A stretch of 64,000 nt of DNA, taken from assembly GCF_009834125.1 (NCBI RefSeq), contig NZ_CP047146.1:5139501-5203500 (forward strand). The letters are read 5' to 3'. The notes below the pieces were generated by a model. The model saw only the letters and a list, made by a program, of their open reading frames with translations, did not search any database and was not told where the DNA came from. Positions 10,576 through 21,400 of this stretch are shown here, piece after piece; within the stretch, counting starts at the first letter, position 1; every line of letters begins with the position of its first letter. The DNA is from Streptomyces sp. GS7. Lineage in GTDB: Bacteria; Actinomycetota; Actinomycetes; Streptomycetales; Streptomycetaceae. Both the position numbers and the translations under genes were made by a program.

Positions 10576-11952
10576 ATGGAATCCGCCCGACGGCCGATCC
10601 TCTTCGTCAGCCTTCCGGAGAGCGGTCTGCTCAATCCGCTGCTCGTACTGGCGGGTGAACTCTCCCGCCAAGGCGTGGCGGACCTCTGGTTCGCCACCGA
10701 CGAGCCGCGCCGCAACGATGTGAAAGGGATCGCGGAGGGCTCCCCGGTGGAGTTCGCCTCCCTGGGCGGTGTCGACTCCGAGATGTCGGCCGTGACTTGG
10801 ACCGACGACATCTACCGTGAGGTCACCCAGTCCTCGCGGTTCAGGGCGCACCGCGCGGTCGTGCGGCACACCTACCGGCCCGAGCTCCAGAGGGAGAAGT
10901 CCCGCCGACTCCAGGCCGTCGTCGACGAGGTCCAGCCGGCGCTCATGGTCATCGACTGCATCAGCAGCTTCGCCGTCGACGTGGCCATCGCCCGAAAGAT
11001 CCCGTACGTGCTGAGCGTTCCGTTCCTGCCGAGCAATGTGCTGACCGCGCACACGCCCTTCACCAAGAGCTACACCCCGCGGGGCTTCCCCGTCCCGCAC
11101 ACGGGGCTCTCGCGGCGGATGACGCTCACCCAGCGCGTCAGCAACGAGCTGTTCAAGTGGCGGACCCTGGCGATGTTCCTCAACCCCGAGATGAGCAAGG
11201 TCCTCAAGGAGGACGCCCGGCGGCGCAAGGAGGCCGGGCTGCCGGCGCCCAGCACCATGGCCAGGATCGAGCACGCCGACCTGGTGCTGTGCAACTCCAT
11301 CGCCGAGCTGGACTACCCCTTCGCCATCCCCGAGAAGATGCTGCTGGTGGGTGCCATGGTGCCGCCGCTCCCCGAAGCGCCGGACGACAAGGACCTCTCG
11401 CAGTGGCTGGACGCCCAGTCCTCCGTGGTCTACGTGGGGCTCGGGACGATCACCCGGCTGACGCGGGACGAGGTCAACTCCATGGTGGAGGTGGCCCGTC
11501 GTCTGGGAGGCCGGCACCAGATGCTGTGGAAGCTGCCCTCGGAACAGCAGCACCTGCTGCCGCCCAGGGAATCGCTGCCGGGCAACCTCCGTGTCGAGAG
11601 CTGGGTGCCTTCGCAGATGGACGTACTCGCCCACCCGAACGTGAAGGTGTTCTTCACCCACGGCGGCGGCAACGGCTTCAACGAGGGCATGTACTTCGGC
11701 AAACCGCTCGTGGTGCGACCGCTCTGGGTGGACTGCTACGACCAGGCCGTCCGCGGCCGGGACTTCGGCATCAGCCTCACCCTCGACCAGCCGCAGACCA
11801 TCGACGTCAACGATGTCGTCGACAAGCTCACGAGGGTCCTCAGCACCCCCTCCTTCCACGAGAAGGCGCAGCGGCGGGCCGCCCTGATGCGCTCGGCCGG
11901 CGGGCGCGAGACCGCCGCCGGCATGGTTCTCGCGCACCCGGCCCTGGCGTAG
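10576..11952 (+). CDS. pimK: GDP-mycosamine:polyene glycosyltransferase (PimK/NysDI/AmphDI type)
   Basis: A 458-aa GT-B fold, family 1 glycosyltransferase. The N-terminus (ARRPILFVSLPESGLLNPLL) is the characteristic start of polyene mycosaminyltransferases and differs from antibiotic GTs that use TDP-sugars. The C-terminal donor site has the family pattern: VESWVPSQMDVLAHPNV near residues 338-355, FFTHGGGNGFNEG near 357-369 and a PLWVDCYDQA segment. It should attach mycosamine from the GDP-activated sugar to the C15 hydroxyl made by module 6, with the dehydratase at the right end of the window supplying an early step. ATG 10576 has an AAAGGGA Shine-Dalgarno 6 nt upstream. It is convergent with the PimS4-like gene. 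No TTA codon seen. Confidence 0.92.
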   Translation: MESARRPILFVSLPESGLLNPLLVLAGELSRQGVADLWFATDEPRRNDVKGIAEGSPVEFASLGGVDSEMSAVTWTDDIYREVTQSSRFRAHRAVVRHTYRPELQREKSRRLQAVVDEVQPALMVIDCISSFAVDVAIARKIPYVLSVPFLPSNVLTAHTPFTKSYTPRGFPVPHTGLSRRMTLTQRVSNELFKWRTLAMFLNPEMSKVLKEDARRRKEAGLPAPSTMARIEHADLVLCNSIAELDYPFAIPEKMLLVGAMVPPLPEAPDDKDLSQWLDAQSSVVYVGLGTITRLTRDEVNSMVEVARRLGGRHQMLWKLPSEQQHLLPPRESLPGNLRVESWVPSQMDVLAHPNVKVFFTHGGGNGFNEGMYFGKPLVVRPLWVDCYDQAVRGRDFGISLTLDQPQTIDVNDVVDKLTRVLSTPSFHEKAQRRAALMRSAGGRETAAGMVLAHPALA

Positions 11953-12064
11953 GGGCCACCGGCCTCACCCGCCCTGGCCGCTTCCCGTCGCCGGCACACC
12001 AGCGCGGCGGAGCGCGAAGGGAGATTCCCACACAACGGTCCGGGGCAGCGGACCGGGCAACTCG

Positions 12065-12103
12065 GCGCCTCCGCCCAGTCATTGGCGGAGGCGCTTGCCT
12101 TTT
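12065..12103 (+). terminator. Rho-independent terminator of the glycosyltransferase gene
   Basis: Perfect 11-bp stem (12065-12075 with 12084-12094), 8-nt loop, followed by TTGCCTTTT on the plus strand. The T-rich tail is on the correct side for the plus-strand glycosyltransferase transcript ending at 11952. Confidence 0.8.
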
Positions 12104-12235
12104 CACCGTACGGACCGCCGCGCGCCATAACCGGCCTGTTCCCACGCGCCAACCTACAAGGCCGACTGCGTCGTTCCGCTGATGCGTACGGCCTCCCCGG
12201 CGGCTCACGGCTCCCTGGGCTCAACCGGGGAACGC

Positions 12236-12267
12236 CCAGGCGGGCGGTCCGAGGACCGCCCGCCTGG
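12236..12267. terminator. Bidirectional terminator hairpin beyond pimS4-like stop
   Basis: A 15-nt inverted repeat (left arm 12236-12250, right arm 12253-12267) able to form a 14-bp perfect GC stem with a CGAG tetraloop. It starts about 45 bp beyond the PimS4-like stop codon and would end the long minus-strand PKS transcript while blocking read-through from the other side. Confidence 0.75.
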
Positions 12268-12312
12268 CTTGTACTCCGGTGTCGTTGTCACCCGGTTGCC
12301 CGTGTGCCGTCG

Positions 12313-15300
12313 TTACGCGTTGCCGAGGGAGTCCAGCCATTCCTTGACGATCCGCGCGGTCTCCGGCGCGTCGTCGCGCACCATGGAGAAGTGGTCCGCG
12401 TCCACGCTGTGGACGGCGGTCGGCCGACCGCCGTGCCGTTCGGCACCGAGGGAAGTGTCGGTCTCGATGCCCAACGTCTCCTTGCCGGCGCGGACGAGCA
12501 GCACGGGGGCGGTGGTGTGCCGCAGTTCGAGTTGGCTCAGCATGCCCAGCCAGCGCGCCATGGCGGACAGCCTGGAGTTGGTCATCCGCACCGGGGAGAC
12601 CTCGTCGACCATGAAGTGGCGTCGCATCAGTCCCCGGTAGTCGAGACCATCGCTCTTCTGGTGCCGGATGCTGATGGTGTCCAGCAGCACCACGGCCTCC
12701 GGCCTGATGCCCCAGGTGTTCTCCAGCAGAGCCGCGGCCAGGTACGCGAAGGCTCCCGCGGAGGAGTGCCCGACCAGTACGAACGGCTCACCGTCGCTCG
12801 CCCGCAGCGCGCTCTCCGCGACGGCCCGCACCGCGGTCTCGGCAGTGCCCGGCAGCCGCTCCCCCGTGGCGAAGCCGACCAGCGGCAGCGCGCTGACGTG
12901 CCGCTCACCCCGGAACGGCGCGGCCAGTCTGACGTATTCATGTACGCCGCCGTTGGCGGTGGGCGTGCTGACGCAGATCAGCCGCGGCCGGCCGGGGCCC
13001 TCGGCGAGGGTGGCCGGCAGCGGCAGATCCTCCAGCTCGGCGGTGTTCTCGAAGCTGGGACGGAGCGCGCTCAGGGCGGAGAGCATGCGCTGTGCCTCCG
13101 GGATCTTGCCGTTCTCCAGGGCATCGAGGAACAGTCGCTCCAGCGAGTCACTCTCCGGCGCGGCGACCTGGCGGAGGCCCGCTTCGGCCCCGGAGCCGTC
13201 CAGGGACTCCTGCGCGGCCAGGTCACCGTAGAGGCGGGCTGCGAGATCGCCGGGGGTCTTGCTGTCGAAGACCACGGTCGCCGACAGGTGCAGTCCGGTG
13301 ATCGTGGAGAGGCGGTTGCGCAGTTCGACGGAGGTGAGTGAGTCGAAGCCGAGCTCGTAGAACTCCCGGCGCGCGTCGATGCTCTTGGCCGAAGCATGTC
13401 CGAGCACGGCTGCGGCCTCGGTGCAGACGGCATCGGTCATCAGCCGCGTACGCTCCTCGGGACGCGCCGCCCGCAGCCGATCGACGAACCCCACGGCTCC
13501 GTCGGCACCGGAGCCGACCGTGGAACTCGCGGCCGTCCGCCGGGTTCCCCTGATCAGTCCGCGCAGCAGCGACGGCACCGGCCCTTGCATCCGCACCGGT
13601 CCGGATACTCGGCCGACCGCGACAAGGTGGGCGGCATCCGTCGCGGTGGCAGCGTCGAACAACGCCAAACCCCGCTCCGCAGTCAACGGCACCGTCCCAT
13701 ACGAAGCCATCCGCTGCATGTCCGCATCCGAGAGCGACGCGGTCATCCCACCACCCTGATCCCAAGCACCCCACGCCAACGACAGAGCAGGCAACCCCTC
13801 CCCCACACGATGCCAAGCAAGCGCATCCAAAAACACATTCCCCGCCGCGTAATTCCCCTGACCCGGACCACCCAACACACCCGCAACCGACGAGAACAAC
13901 ACGAACGCCGACAGATCCAACCCCTTCGTCGCCTCATGCAGATGCCAGGCAGCATCCACCTTCGGACGCAACACAGCCGACAACCGCTCCGACGACAACG
14001 ACGAGATCACACCATCATCGAGAACACCCGCCGTATGCACCACAGCCGTCAACGGATGCGCCACAGACACCGACCCAACAACCGCATCCACCGCCCCCCG
14101 ATCAGCCACATCACACGCCCGCACCATCACCTCAGCACCGTTCGCGGTCAGTTCCTCCCGCAGCTCCTCCACACCAGGCGCCGCAAGCCCACTGCGACTG
14201 ACCAGCAACAGATGCCGCACCCCACGCTCACCCACCAGATGCCGAGCCACCTCACGACCCAATCCCCCGGTGCCACCCGTGATCAGCACCGTCCCCTCCG
14301 GATCCCAGGCACCCGGTGCCGCCTCAACACCACCACCCAACTCGACCAACCGGCCCACCCGCAACGCACCGCCGCGCACGACGAACTGCCCCTCCCCAGC
14401 AGCCACCAACCCAGGAACCACCCCCAGCACCGACACCAACCCATCAACCCCCGAACCAACCTCAAGGTCCACCAACGCAACCCGCCCCGGATGCTCCGAC
14501 TGCGCCGAACGCACCAACCCCCACACCGCAGCACCAGCCACATCCACCACGCCCTCACCCGCATCGGCACAAACAGCACCACGGGTGACAAACACCAAAC
14601 GCGAGGCCCCCGCCCTCTCCCGACCCAACCACTCCTGCAACACACCCAGAACCCGAGCCGTCAACTCATGCGTACGGGCAGGCACATCGTCCCCGACGCC
14701 TGACACGGGGACCACCACCAGGTCCTCGTCCCCGGTGAGGTCCGCGAGCGAAGCGACCCACTCACCCAGGCCGAGAACGTCCGCGCCCAGGGACACACAC
14801 CGGACCTCAGCCGACTCCACCCCAGGAGCCGCCACCCACTCCAACGACAACAGTCCCTCGCGCGCCGCGCGCCGCGCCGCGGCCTGCGGGTCCGAATCGG
14901 ACGGTTGACCGCCGCGCAGGACGAGTTCCTCAACGGACAGGACAGGTGCGCCCTCGACGTCGACGGCGGCGACGGACACCGAGTCCTCACCGGTCTTCGT
15001 CACCCGGGCCCGCAGGATCGACGCTCCACCGGCGTGCAGCGACACCCCACGCCAGGCGAACGGCAGGAGCTGATCCCCCGCGGTACCGACCCCGGCCAGC
15101 CTGCGCGACTGCAACACCGCATCCAGCAGCACCGGGTGGAGCCCGAACGCCCCGGCCCCCTCGGTGACCGGGTCAGGCAGCGCCACCTCCACGTAGGCGC
15201 CGTCCTCGCTCTTCCACACCGAACGCAGCCCCTGGAACGCGGGGCCGTAGCCGGTCCCGTCGTAGAAGCCCGCCAGGTCGACGGCCACCGCGTCCTGCGG

Positions 15301-18300
15301 CGGCCAGACCCCGGAACCGAAGTCCACGACCCGCTCACCGCTGGTCAGCGTGCCGCCCGCGTGCTGGACCCACAGCCCATCCGGGTCACCCTCCGGGCGC
15401 GAATGCACCGAGACACTGCGAGCCCCCACGTCATTGGGGGCGCCGACCACCACCTGGACCTGCACGGCGCGGTCCTTGAACAGCGCCAGCGGTGTCATCA
15501 GGACAAGGTCCTCGACCCGGTCGCAGCCGACCTGATCGGCAGCGCGCATCGCCAACTCGACGAAGCCTGCTCCCGGGAAGAGGACGCTGCCGGCCATGAC
15601 GTGGTCGACCAGCCACGGATGCGTCCCCAGCGACAACCGGCCCGTCAACACCACCCCGCCGGAATCCGCGACGGTGACCATCGCACCCAACAGCGGGTGC
15701 TCCGCGGCCGACAGGCCCGCACCGGCCACATCACCGGACACCAACGCCGGCCGAGGCCAGTACCGCTCATGCTGGAAGGGATAGGTGGGCAGGTCGATGC
15801 GCCGGGCACCGGTGCCGTCGAAGATCCTGGGCCAGTCCACCTCGACGCCCGTGACGTGCAGCCGCGCCAGCGCGGTCAGCAGGGCAGACTCCTCGGACCG
15901 GTCCTTGCGCAGGGCCGACACGGCCACACTGTCATCGGCGCTGTCCAGACTGTGCTGGGCCATCGCCGTCAGCACCCCGTCCGGACCCAACTCCAGGAAG
16001 GCCGAGGCGCCTTCGGCCTCAAGTGTCCGCACGCCGTCGGCGAACCGTACGGTCTCCCGCACGTGCCGGACCCAGTACTCCGCCGAGCACACCAGGTCGT
16101 CGGCGGCCAGTCGGCCCGTCACGTTGGAGACCAGCGGGATCCGCGGCGCCTCATACGTCAGCCCCTCCGCCACCCGTCGGAAGTCCTCCAGCATCGGCTC
16201 CATCAGCTCCGAGTGGAAGGCATGGCTCACCGACAGCCGCTGCGTCCTACGCCCCTCACCCGCCAACTCCCCCGCGATGCACAGGACTTCGGCCTCATCA
16301 CCGGCGATCACCACCGCCTCGGGACCGTTGACCGCAGCGATCGACACACCATCCGACAGCCGAGGCTCCACCTCGCTCTCGCCTGCCTGGACGGCCACCA
16401 TCGCACCGCCCACAGGCAACGCCTGCATCAGCCGCGCCCGCGCCGCCACCAACACACACGCATCAGCCAACGAGAACACCCCGGCCACATACGCCGCCGC
16501 AACCTCACCGATCGAATGCCCCGCCACAAAGTCCGGCCGCAACCCAAGGGACTCGACCAACCGGAACAACGCCACCTCTACCGCGAACAACGCCGGCTGC
16601 GTGAACCCGGTCTCATCCAGACCCTCCACCTCACCGAACATCACCGCACGCAACGGCCCCGCCAACTCGCCCTCGAAGTGCGCCAGCACCTCGTCCAACG
16701 CCTCCGCGAACACCGGGAACCGGCCGTACAACTCCCGACCCATCCCCACCCGCTGCGCACCCTGCCCCGAGAACAGCACCGCCAGCTTCCCGGCCGTGTG
16801 TCCAGCGTGACCGCGCGCCACCTCGACGGTTTCGCCACCCTCGGACAACAGCACCGACCGGTACTCCAGGTGTGCCCGGGTGGCGGCCAGCGAGAAGCCC
16901 AGGTCGAGGGGCGACTGGTCGGTCAGCGCGGAGATACGCTCTCGCTGCGCGGCCAGTGCCTCCTCGGATCTCGCCGAGAGCAGCCACGGCACGGCCGCCG
17001 GCGAGGTCCGCGGCTCTTCCTCGTCGTCGGTCTCCTCGACGACCGGTGCCTGTTCGAGGATGACGTGGGCGTTGGTGCCGCTGATGGCGAAGGACGACAC
17101 GCCGGCGCGCCGCGGCCGGTCGGCCTCGGGCCACTTCTGCGGTTCCGTCAGCAGCTCTATCGCCCCCGACGACCAGTCCACGTGCGAGGTCGGGGCGTCC
17201 ACGTGGAGCGTCTTCGGCAGCACGCCGTGCCGCATCGCCAGGATCACCTTGATGATCCCCGCCGCACCGGCCGCGGCCTGCGTGTGGCCGAGGTTGGACT
17301 TCACCGAACCCAGCAGCAGCGGCCGCTCGGCGTCCCGCCCCTGACCGTAGGTGGCCAGCAACGCCTGCGCCTCGATCGGGTCACCCAGCGGCGTACCCGT
17401 ACCATGCGCCTCGACCACGTCCACATCCGAGGGCGCCAACCCGGCACCGGCCAGCGCCTGGCGGATCACCCGCTGCTGCGACGGACCACTCGGCGCGGTG
17501 AGGCCGTTGGAGGCACCGTCCTGGTTGACGGCCGAGCCCCGCACCACCGCGAGCACGGGATGCCCGTTGCGGCGCGCGTCGCTCAGCCGCTCGACGACGA
17601 GGACGCCCACGCCCTCGGACCAACCGGTGCCGTCGGCCGCATCGGCGAACGCCTTGCACCGGCCGTCCGTCGCCAGGCCGCCCTGCCTGGTGAATCCGAC
17701 GAAGCTCATCGGCGTCGATATCACCGTCACTCCGCCGACCAGGGCCAGCGAGCACTCACCGGAATGCAGCGCCTGGATCGCCAGGTGCAACGAGACGAGC
17801 GAGGAGGAGCATGCGGTGTCGATGGTGACGGCCGGGCCCTCCAGGCCGAAGCTGTACGAGACCCGGCCGGACAGGATGCTGGCGATGAGGCCGGTGCTGC
17901 CGTGCCCTTCGATGTCCTCGCGGGAGTTCATCACGGTGTTGACGTAGTCGATACCGCTGGTGCCGACGAAGACACCGGTCTCGGTGCCCCGCAGGGACAC
18001 GGGGTCGATGGTGGCGCGCTCCAGTGCTTCCCAGGACGCCTCCAGCAGGATCCGCTGCTGCGGGTCCATCGTCACGGCCTCGCGGGGCGAGATGCCGAAG
18101 AAGTCCGCGTCGAACGAGGCGGCGTCGACGAAGCCGCCCTCGGTGGTCGCGCTGCTGCCGCTGCCGTCACCGGTGAGAACGTCGAGGTCCCAGCCGCGGT
18201 CCGTGGGGAACGCGGAGATGCCGTCCCGGCCGTCGTCCAGCAACTGCCAGAAGTCTTCCGGCGTTCGCACGCCACCCGGCAGCCGGCAGGACATCCCGAC

Positions 18301-18414
18301 GATGGCTATGGGCTCCTGTTTGGCGGACTCGACCTCGCGAAGCCGTTGGCGGGTCTGGTGCAGATCGTTGGTGACCCACTTGAGGTAGTCAACGAGCTTC
18401 TTGTCGTTCGGCAT
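12313..18414 (-). CDS. pimS4: Final PKS protein, PimS4-like: module 12 plus thioesterase
   Basis: A 2,033-aa single-module PKS with chain-release domain; PimS4 is about the same length. Approximate domains: docking helix 1-35 ([18 protein letters not shown]), KS with Cys 204, AT with GHSIGE Ser 632 and HAFH (malonyl), DH with [11 protein letters not shown] near 940 and LLDAVLQS near 1093, KR with TGGTGGLG near 1381, LDD (B type) and NYAAGN, ACP GFDSL near 1690, TE from about 1800 with GHSSAG near 1883. DH plus KR gives the C2=C3 alkene next to the lactone; the TE macrolactonises. Start ATG 18414 has GGAAGG 9 nt upstream and lies 36 bp after the PimS3-like stop, so the genes are co-transcribed. 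Large parts of the KS, AT, DH and KR DNA are nearly identical to the PimS3-like gene. Confidence 0.93.
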   Translation of the reverse strand: MPNDKKLVDYLKWVTNDLHQTRQRLREVESAKQEPIAIVGMSCRLPGGVRTPEDFWQLLDDGRDGISAFPTDRGWDLDVLTGDGSGSSATTEGGFVDAASFDADFFGISPREAVTMDPQQRILLEASWEALERATIDPVSLRGTETGVFVGTSGIDYVNTVMNSREDIEGHGSTGLIASILSGRVSYSFGLEGPAVTIDTACSSSLVSLHLAIQALHSGECSLALVGGVTVISTPMSFVGFTRQGGLATDGRCKAFADAADGTGWSEGVGVLVVERLSDARRNGHPVLAVVRGSAVNQDGASNGLTAPSGPSQQRVIRQALAGAGLAPSDVDVVEAHGTGTPLGDPIEAQALLATYGQGRDAERPLLLGSVKSNLGHTQAAAGAAGIIKVILAMRHGVLPKTLHVDAPTSHVDWSSGAIELLTEPQKWPEADRPRRAGVSSFAISGTNAHVILEQAPVVEETDDEEEPRTSPAAVPWLLSARSEEALAAQRERISALTDQSPLDLGFSLAATRAHLEYRSVLLSEGGETVEVARGHAGHTAGKLAVLFSGQGAQRVGMGRELYGRFPVFAEALDEVLAHFEGELAGPLRAVMFGEVEGLDETGFTQPALFAVEVALFRLVESLGLRPDFVAGHSIGEVAAAYVAGVFSLADACVLVAARARLMQALPVGGAMVAVQAGESEVEPRLSDGVSIAAVNGPEAVVIAGDEAEVLCIAGELAGEGRRTQRLSVSHAFHSELMEPMLEDFRRVAEGLTYEAPRIPLVSNVTGRLAADDLVCSAEYWVRHVRETVRFADGVRTLEAEGASAFLELGPDGVLTAMAQHSLDSADDSVAVSALRKDRSEESALLTALARLHVTGVEVDWPRIFDGTGARRIDLPTYPFQHERYWPRPALVSGDVAGAGLSAAEHPLLGAMVTVADSGGVVLTGRLSLGTHPWLVDHVMAGSVLFPGAGFVELAMRAADQVGCDRVEDLVLMTPLALFKDRAVQVQVVVGAPNDVGARSVSVHSRPEGDPDGLWVQHAGGTLTSGERVVDFGSGVWPPQDAVAVDLAGFYDGTGYGPAFQGLRSVWKSEDGAYVEVALPDPVTEGAGAFGLHPVLLDAVLQSRRLAGVGTAGDQLLPFAWRGVSLHAGGASILRARVTKTGEDSVSVAAVDVEGAPVLSVEELVLRGGQPSDSDPQAAARRAAREGLLSLEWVAAPGVESAEVRCVSLGADVLGLGEWVASLADLTGDEDLVVVPVSGVGDDVPARTHELTARVLGVLQEWLGRERAGASRLVFVTRGAVCADAGEGVVDVAGAAVWGLVRSAQSEHPGRVALVDLEVGSGVDGLVSVLGVVPGLVAAGEGQFVVRGGALRVGRLVELGGGVEAAPGAWDPEGTVLITGGTGGLGREVARHLVGERGVRHLLLVSRSGLAAPGVEELREELTANGAEVMVRACDVADRGAVDAVVGSVSVAHPLTAVVHTAGVLDDGVISSLSSERLSAVLRPKVDAAWHLHEATKGLDLSAFVLFSSVAGVLGGPGQGNYAAGNVFLDALAWHRVGEGLPALSLAWGAWDQGGGMTASLSDADMQRMASYGTVPLTAERGLALFDAATATDAAHLVAVGRVSGPVRMQGPVPSLLRGLIRGTRRTAASSTVGSGADGAVGFVDRLRAARPEERTRLMTDAVCTEAAAVLGHASAKSIDARREFYELGFDSLTSVELRNRLSTITGLHLSATVVFDSKTPGDLAARLYGDLAAQESLDGSGAEAGLRQVAAPESDSLERLFLDALENGKIPEAQRMLSALSALRPSFENTAELEDLPLPATLAEGPGRPRLICVSTPTANGGVHEYVRLAAPFRGERHVSALPLVGFATGERLPGTAETAVRAVAESALRASDGEPFVLVGHSSAGAFAYLAAALLENTWGIRPEAVVLLDTISIRHQKSDGLDYRGLMRRHFMVDEVSPVRMTNSRLSAMARWLGMLSQLELRHTTAPVLLVRAGKETLGIETDTSLGAERHGGRPTAVHSVDADHFSMVRDDAPETARIVKEWLDSLGNA
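13591..14690 (-). repeat. KR-region duplicated block, copy 1 (module 12)
   Basis: About 1.1 kb encoding the KR structural half, KR catalytic domain and part of the KR-ACP linker. It is nearly identical base for base to 19075-20174 in module 11 (constant offset about 5,484 bp), with only scattered differences. Its coding strand is rich in T- and G-ending codons, unlike flanking DNA, so the block looks recently copied or imported. Confidence 0.85.
15185..15400 (-). repeat. DH-region duplicated block, copy 1 (module 12)
   Basis: About 200 bp of the DH second half (including the [20 protein letters not shown] segment) essentially identical to 20670-20880 in module 11. It belongs to the patchwork of near-identity between the last two modules. 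Confidence 0.75.
16031..16794 (-). repeat. AT-domain duplicated block, copy 1 (module 12)
   Basis: About 760 bp spanning the AT catalytic core, from near the GQGAQR motif to the post-HAFH region. It is nearly identical to module 11 (about 21505-22258) and module 9 (30937-31692). Differences are mainly single bases plus one short length change near 16645. Confidence 0.85.
17220..17620 (-). repeat. KS-region duplicated block, copy 1 (module 12)
   Basis: About 400 bp encoding the KS segment with [18 protein letters not shown] and [12 protein letters not shown], nearly identical to 22690-23080 in module 11, including silent positions. Confidence 0.75.
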
Positions 18415-18450
18415 GCCGTGGACCCTTCCGTGTGAATAAGGGGGCCGGTC

Positions 18451-21400
18451 TCAGCGCTCGCTGAGACGGCCGAGCTCGTTGTCGATGAAGGCGAAGATCT
18501 CGTCGGTGCTGGCGGCTTCGAGCCGCTCGGCGACCTCGGCGCCGTGCTCCTCCTCGTGGGCGCCCCGCCAGTTGTCCAGGATCCGCGCCAGCCGGTCGGC
18601 GACCGCGTCCCTGGTACGGGTGTCGGGCTCGCTGGCGGCGAGTGCGGAGCCGAGGCGCTCGACCTCCGCCAGGAGGGTCGGGCCCGAGTCGGCGTGTCCC
18701 ACGAGCTCCGTGACGAAGTGGTCGGCGAGTGCGGCGGGGTTGGGGTAATCGAAGACGAGGGTGGCGCTCAGCCGCTGTCCGGTGATCGTGGAGAGACGGT
18801 TGCGCAGCTCGACGGAGGTGAGTGAGTCGAAGCCGAGCTCGTTGAACTCCCGGCGCGCGTCGATGCTCTTGGCCGAGGCGTGTCCGAGCACGCCGGCGGC
18901 TTCGGTGCAGACGACGTCGGTCATCAGCCGCGTACGCTCCTCCGGGCGGGCCGCCCGCAGCCGATCGACGAGCATCGCGACCGCGCCCGCGGCGGCACCG
19001 CCCGTCGAGCTCGCGGCCGTTCGCCGGGCACCCTTGACGAGCCCTCGAAGCACCGACGGCACCGAGCCCTGCATCCGCACCGGTCCGGATACTCGGCCGA
19101 CCGCGACGAGGTGGGCGGCATCCGTCGCGGTGGCAGCGTCGAACAACGCCAAACCCCGCTCCGGACTCAACGGCACGGTCCCATACGAAGCCATCCGCTG
19201 CATGTCCGCATCCGAGAGCGACGCGGTCATCCCACCACCCTGATCCCAAGCACCCCACGCCAACGACAGAGCAGGCAACCCCTCCCCCACACGATGCCAA
19301 GCAAGCGCATCCAAGAACACATTGCCCGCCGCGTAATTCCCCTGACCCGGACCACCCAACACACCCGCAACCGACGAGAACAACACGAACGCCGACAGAT
19401 CCAACCCCTTCGTCGCCTCATGCAGATGCCAGGCAGCATCCACCTTCGGACGCAACACAGCCGACAACCGCTCCGACGACAACGACGAGATCACACCATC
19501 ATCGACAACACCCGCCGTATGCACCACAGCCGTCAACGGATGCGCCACAGACACCGACCCAACAACCGCATCCACCGCCCCCCGATCAGCCACATCACAC
19601 GCCCGCACCATCACCTCAGCACCACACGCGGTCAGTTCCTCCCGCAGCTCCTCCACACCAGACGCCGCAGGCCCACTACGACTGACCAGCAACAGATGCC
19701 GCACCCCACGCTCACCCACCAGATGCCGAGCCACCTCACGACCCAGCCCCCCGGTGCCACCCGTGATCAGCACCGTCCCCTCCGGATCCCAGGCACGCGA
19801 CACCCCCTCAACACCACCGCCCAACTCGGCCAACCGGCCCACCCGCAACACACCCCCGCGCACGACGAACTGCCCCTCCCCGGCAGCCACCAACCCAGGA
19901 ACCACCCCCAGCACCGACACCAACCCATCAGCCCCAGAGCCAACCTCAAGGTCCACCAACGCAACCCGCCCCGGATGCTCCGACTGCGCCGAACGCACCA
20001 ACCCCCACACCGCAGCACCAGCCACATCCACCACGCCCTCACCCTCGCCGGCAACAACCGCGCCACGGGTGACAAACACCAAACGCGAGGCCCCCGTCCT
20101 CTCCCGACCCAACCACTCCTGCAACACACCCAGAACCCGAGCCGTCAACTCATGTGTACGGGCAGGCACATCACCATCCGCGCCCGACACGGGCACGACC
20201 ACGAGGTCCTCGTCCCCGGTGAGGTCCGCCAGCGAAGCGGCCGACGCATCCAGGCCGAGAACGTCCGCGCCCAGGGACACACACCGGACCTCAGCCGACT
20301 CCACCCCAGGAGCCGCCACCCACTCCAACGACAACAGCCCGTCGCGCACCGCGCCGCGCCGCGCCGCGGACCGGCCGGTGCCGGGGTCCCGGTAGGCCCG
20401 CATCACCATTGCCTCGGCGGACAGGGCGGGCGCGCCCTCGACGTCGACGGCCGCGATGGACATCGAGTCGTCAGCGGTCTTGACGACCCGCACCCGGAGT
20501 ACCGAGGCGCCGCCCGCGTGCAGCGACACGCCCCGCCAGGCGAACGGCAGGAACTGATCGTCCTCGGTGCCGACCCCGGCCAGCCGGTGGGACTGCAACA
20601 CCGCGTCCAGCAGCGCCGGGTGGAGCCCGAACGCCCCGGCATCCCCTGCGACGTGGTCCGGAAGCGCCACCTCGGCGAAGACACCGTCCTCGCTCTTCCA
20701 CACCGAACGCAGCCCCTGGAACGCGGGGCCGTAGCCGGTCCCGTCGTAGAAGCCCGCCAGGTCGACGGCCACCGCGTCCTGCGGCGGCCAGACCCCGGAA
20801 CCGAAGTCCACGACCCGCTCACCGCTGGTCAGCGTGCCACCCGCGTGCTGGACCCACGGCCCATCCGGGTCACCCTCCGGGCGCGAATACACCGAGACGG
20901 TACGGGTGCCCGCCTCATCGGCGGCCCCGGCCAGCACCTGGATCCGCGTGGCACGCTCCTCCTGGAGCACCAACGGCGTCATCAGCACCAGGTCCTCGAC
21001 CCGGTCACAGCCGACATGGTCGGCGGCACGCATCGCCAACTCCAGGAAGCCTGTTCCGGGGAAGAGCACGCTGCCGCCCATGACGTGGTCGAGCAGCCAG
21101 GGATGCGTCTGCAGCGACAGCCTGCCCGTCAACACCACCGCGCCGGAGTCCGCGACGGTGATCGTCGCACCCAGCAGCGGGTGTTCCGCGGCCAGCAGAC
21201 CCGCACCGGCCACATCACCGGACACCAACGCCGGCCGAGGCCAGTACCGCTCGTGTTGGAAGGGATAGGTGGGCAGGTCGATGCGCCGGGCACCGGTGCC
21301 GTCGAAGATCCTGGGCCAGTCCACCTCGACACCCGTGACGTGCAGCCGCGCCAGCGCGGTCAGCAGGGCAGACTCCTCGGACCGGTCCTTGCGCAGAGCG

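Larger units (their letters stand above)
11953..12312. other. Convergent intergenic region with two terminator hairpins
   Basis: A 360-bp gap between the ends of the glycosyltransferase (+) and the PimS4-like PKS (-). It holds two strong hairpins (annotated separately). I see no coding gene: open frames across it are fragments of longer shadow frames with no Shine-Dalgarno or recognisable protein. Confidence 0.8.

Noticed and set aside
12018..12033. GGGAGATTCCC dyad resembling a PimM site
   Set aside because: It lies 3' of the glycosyltransferase between convergent genes, with no promoter role expected, and the spacer is one base too long.
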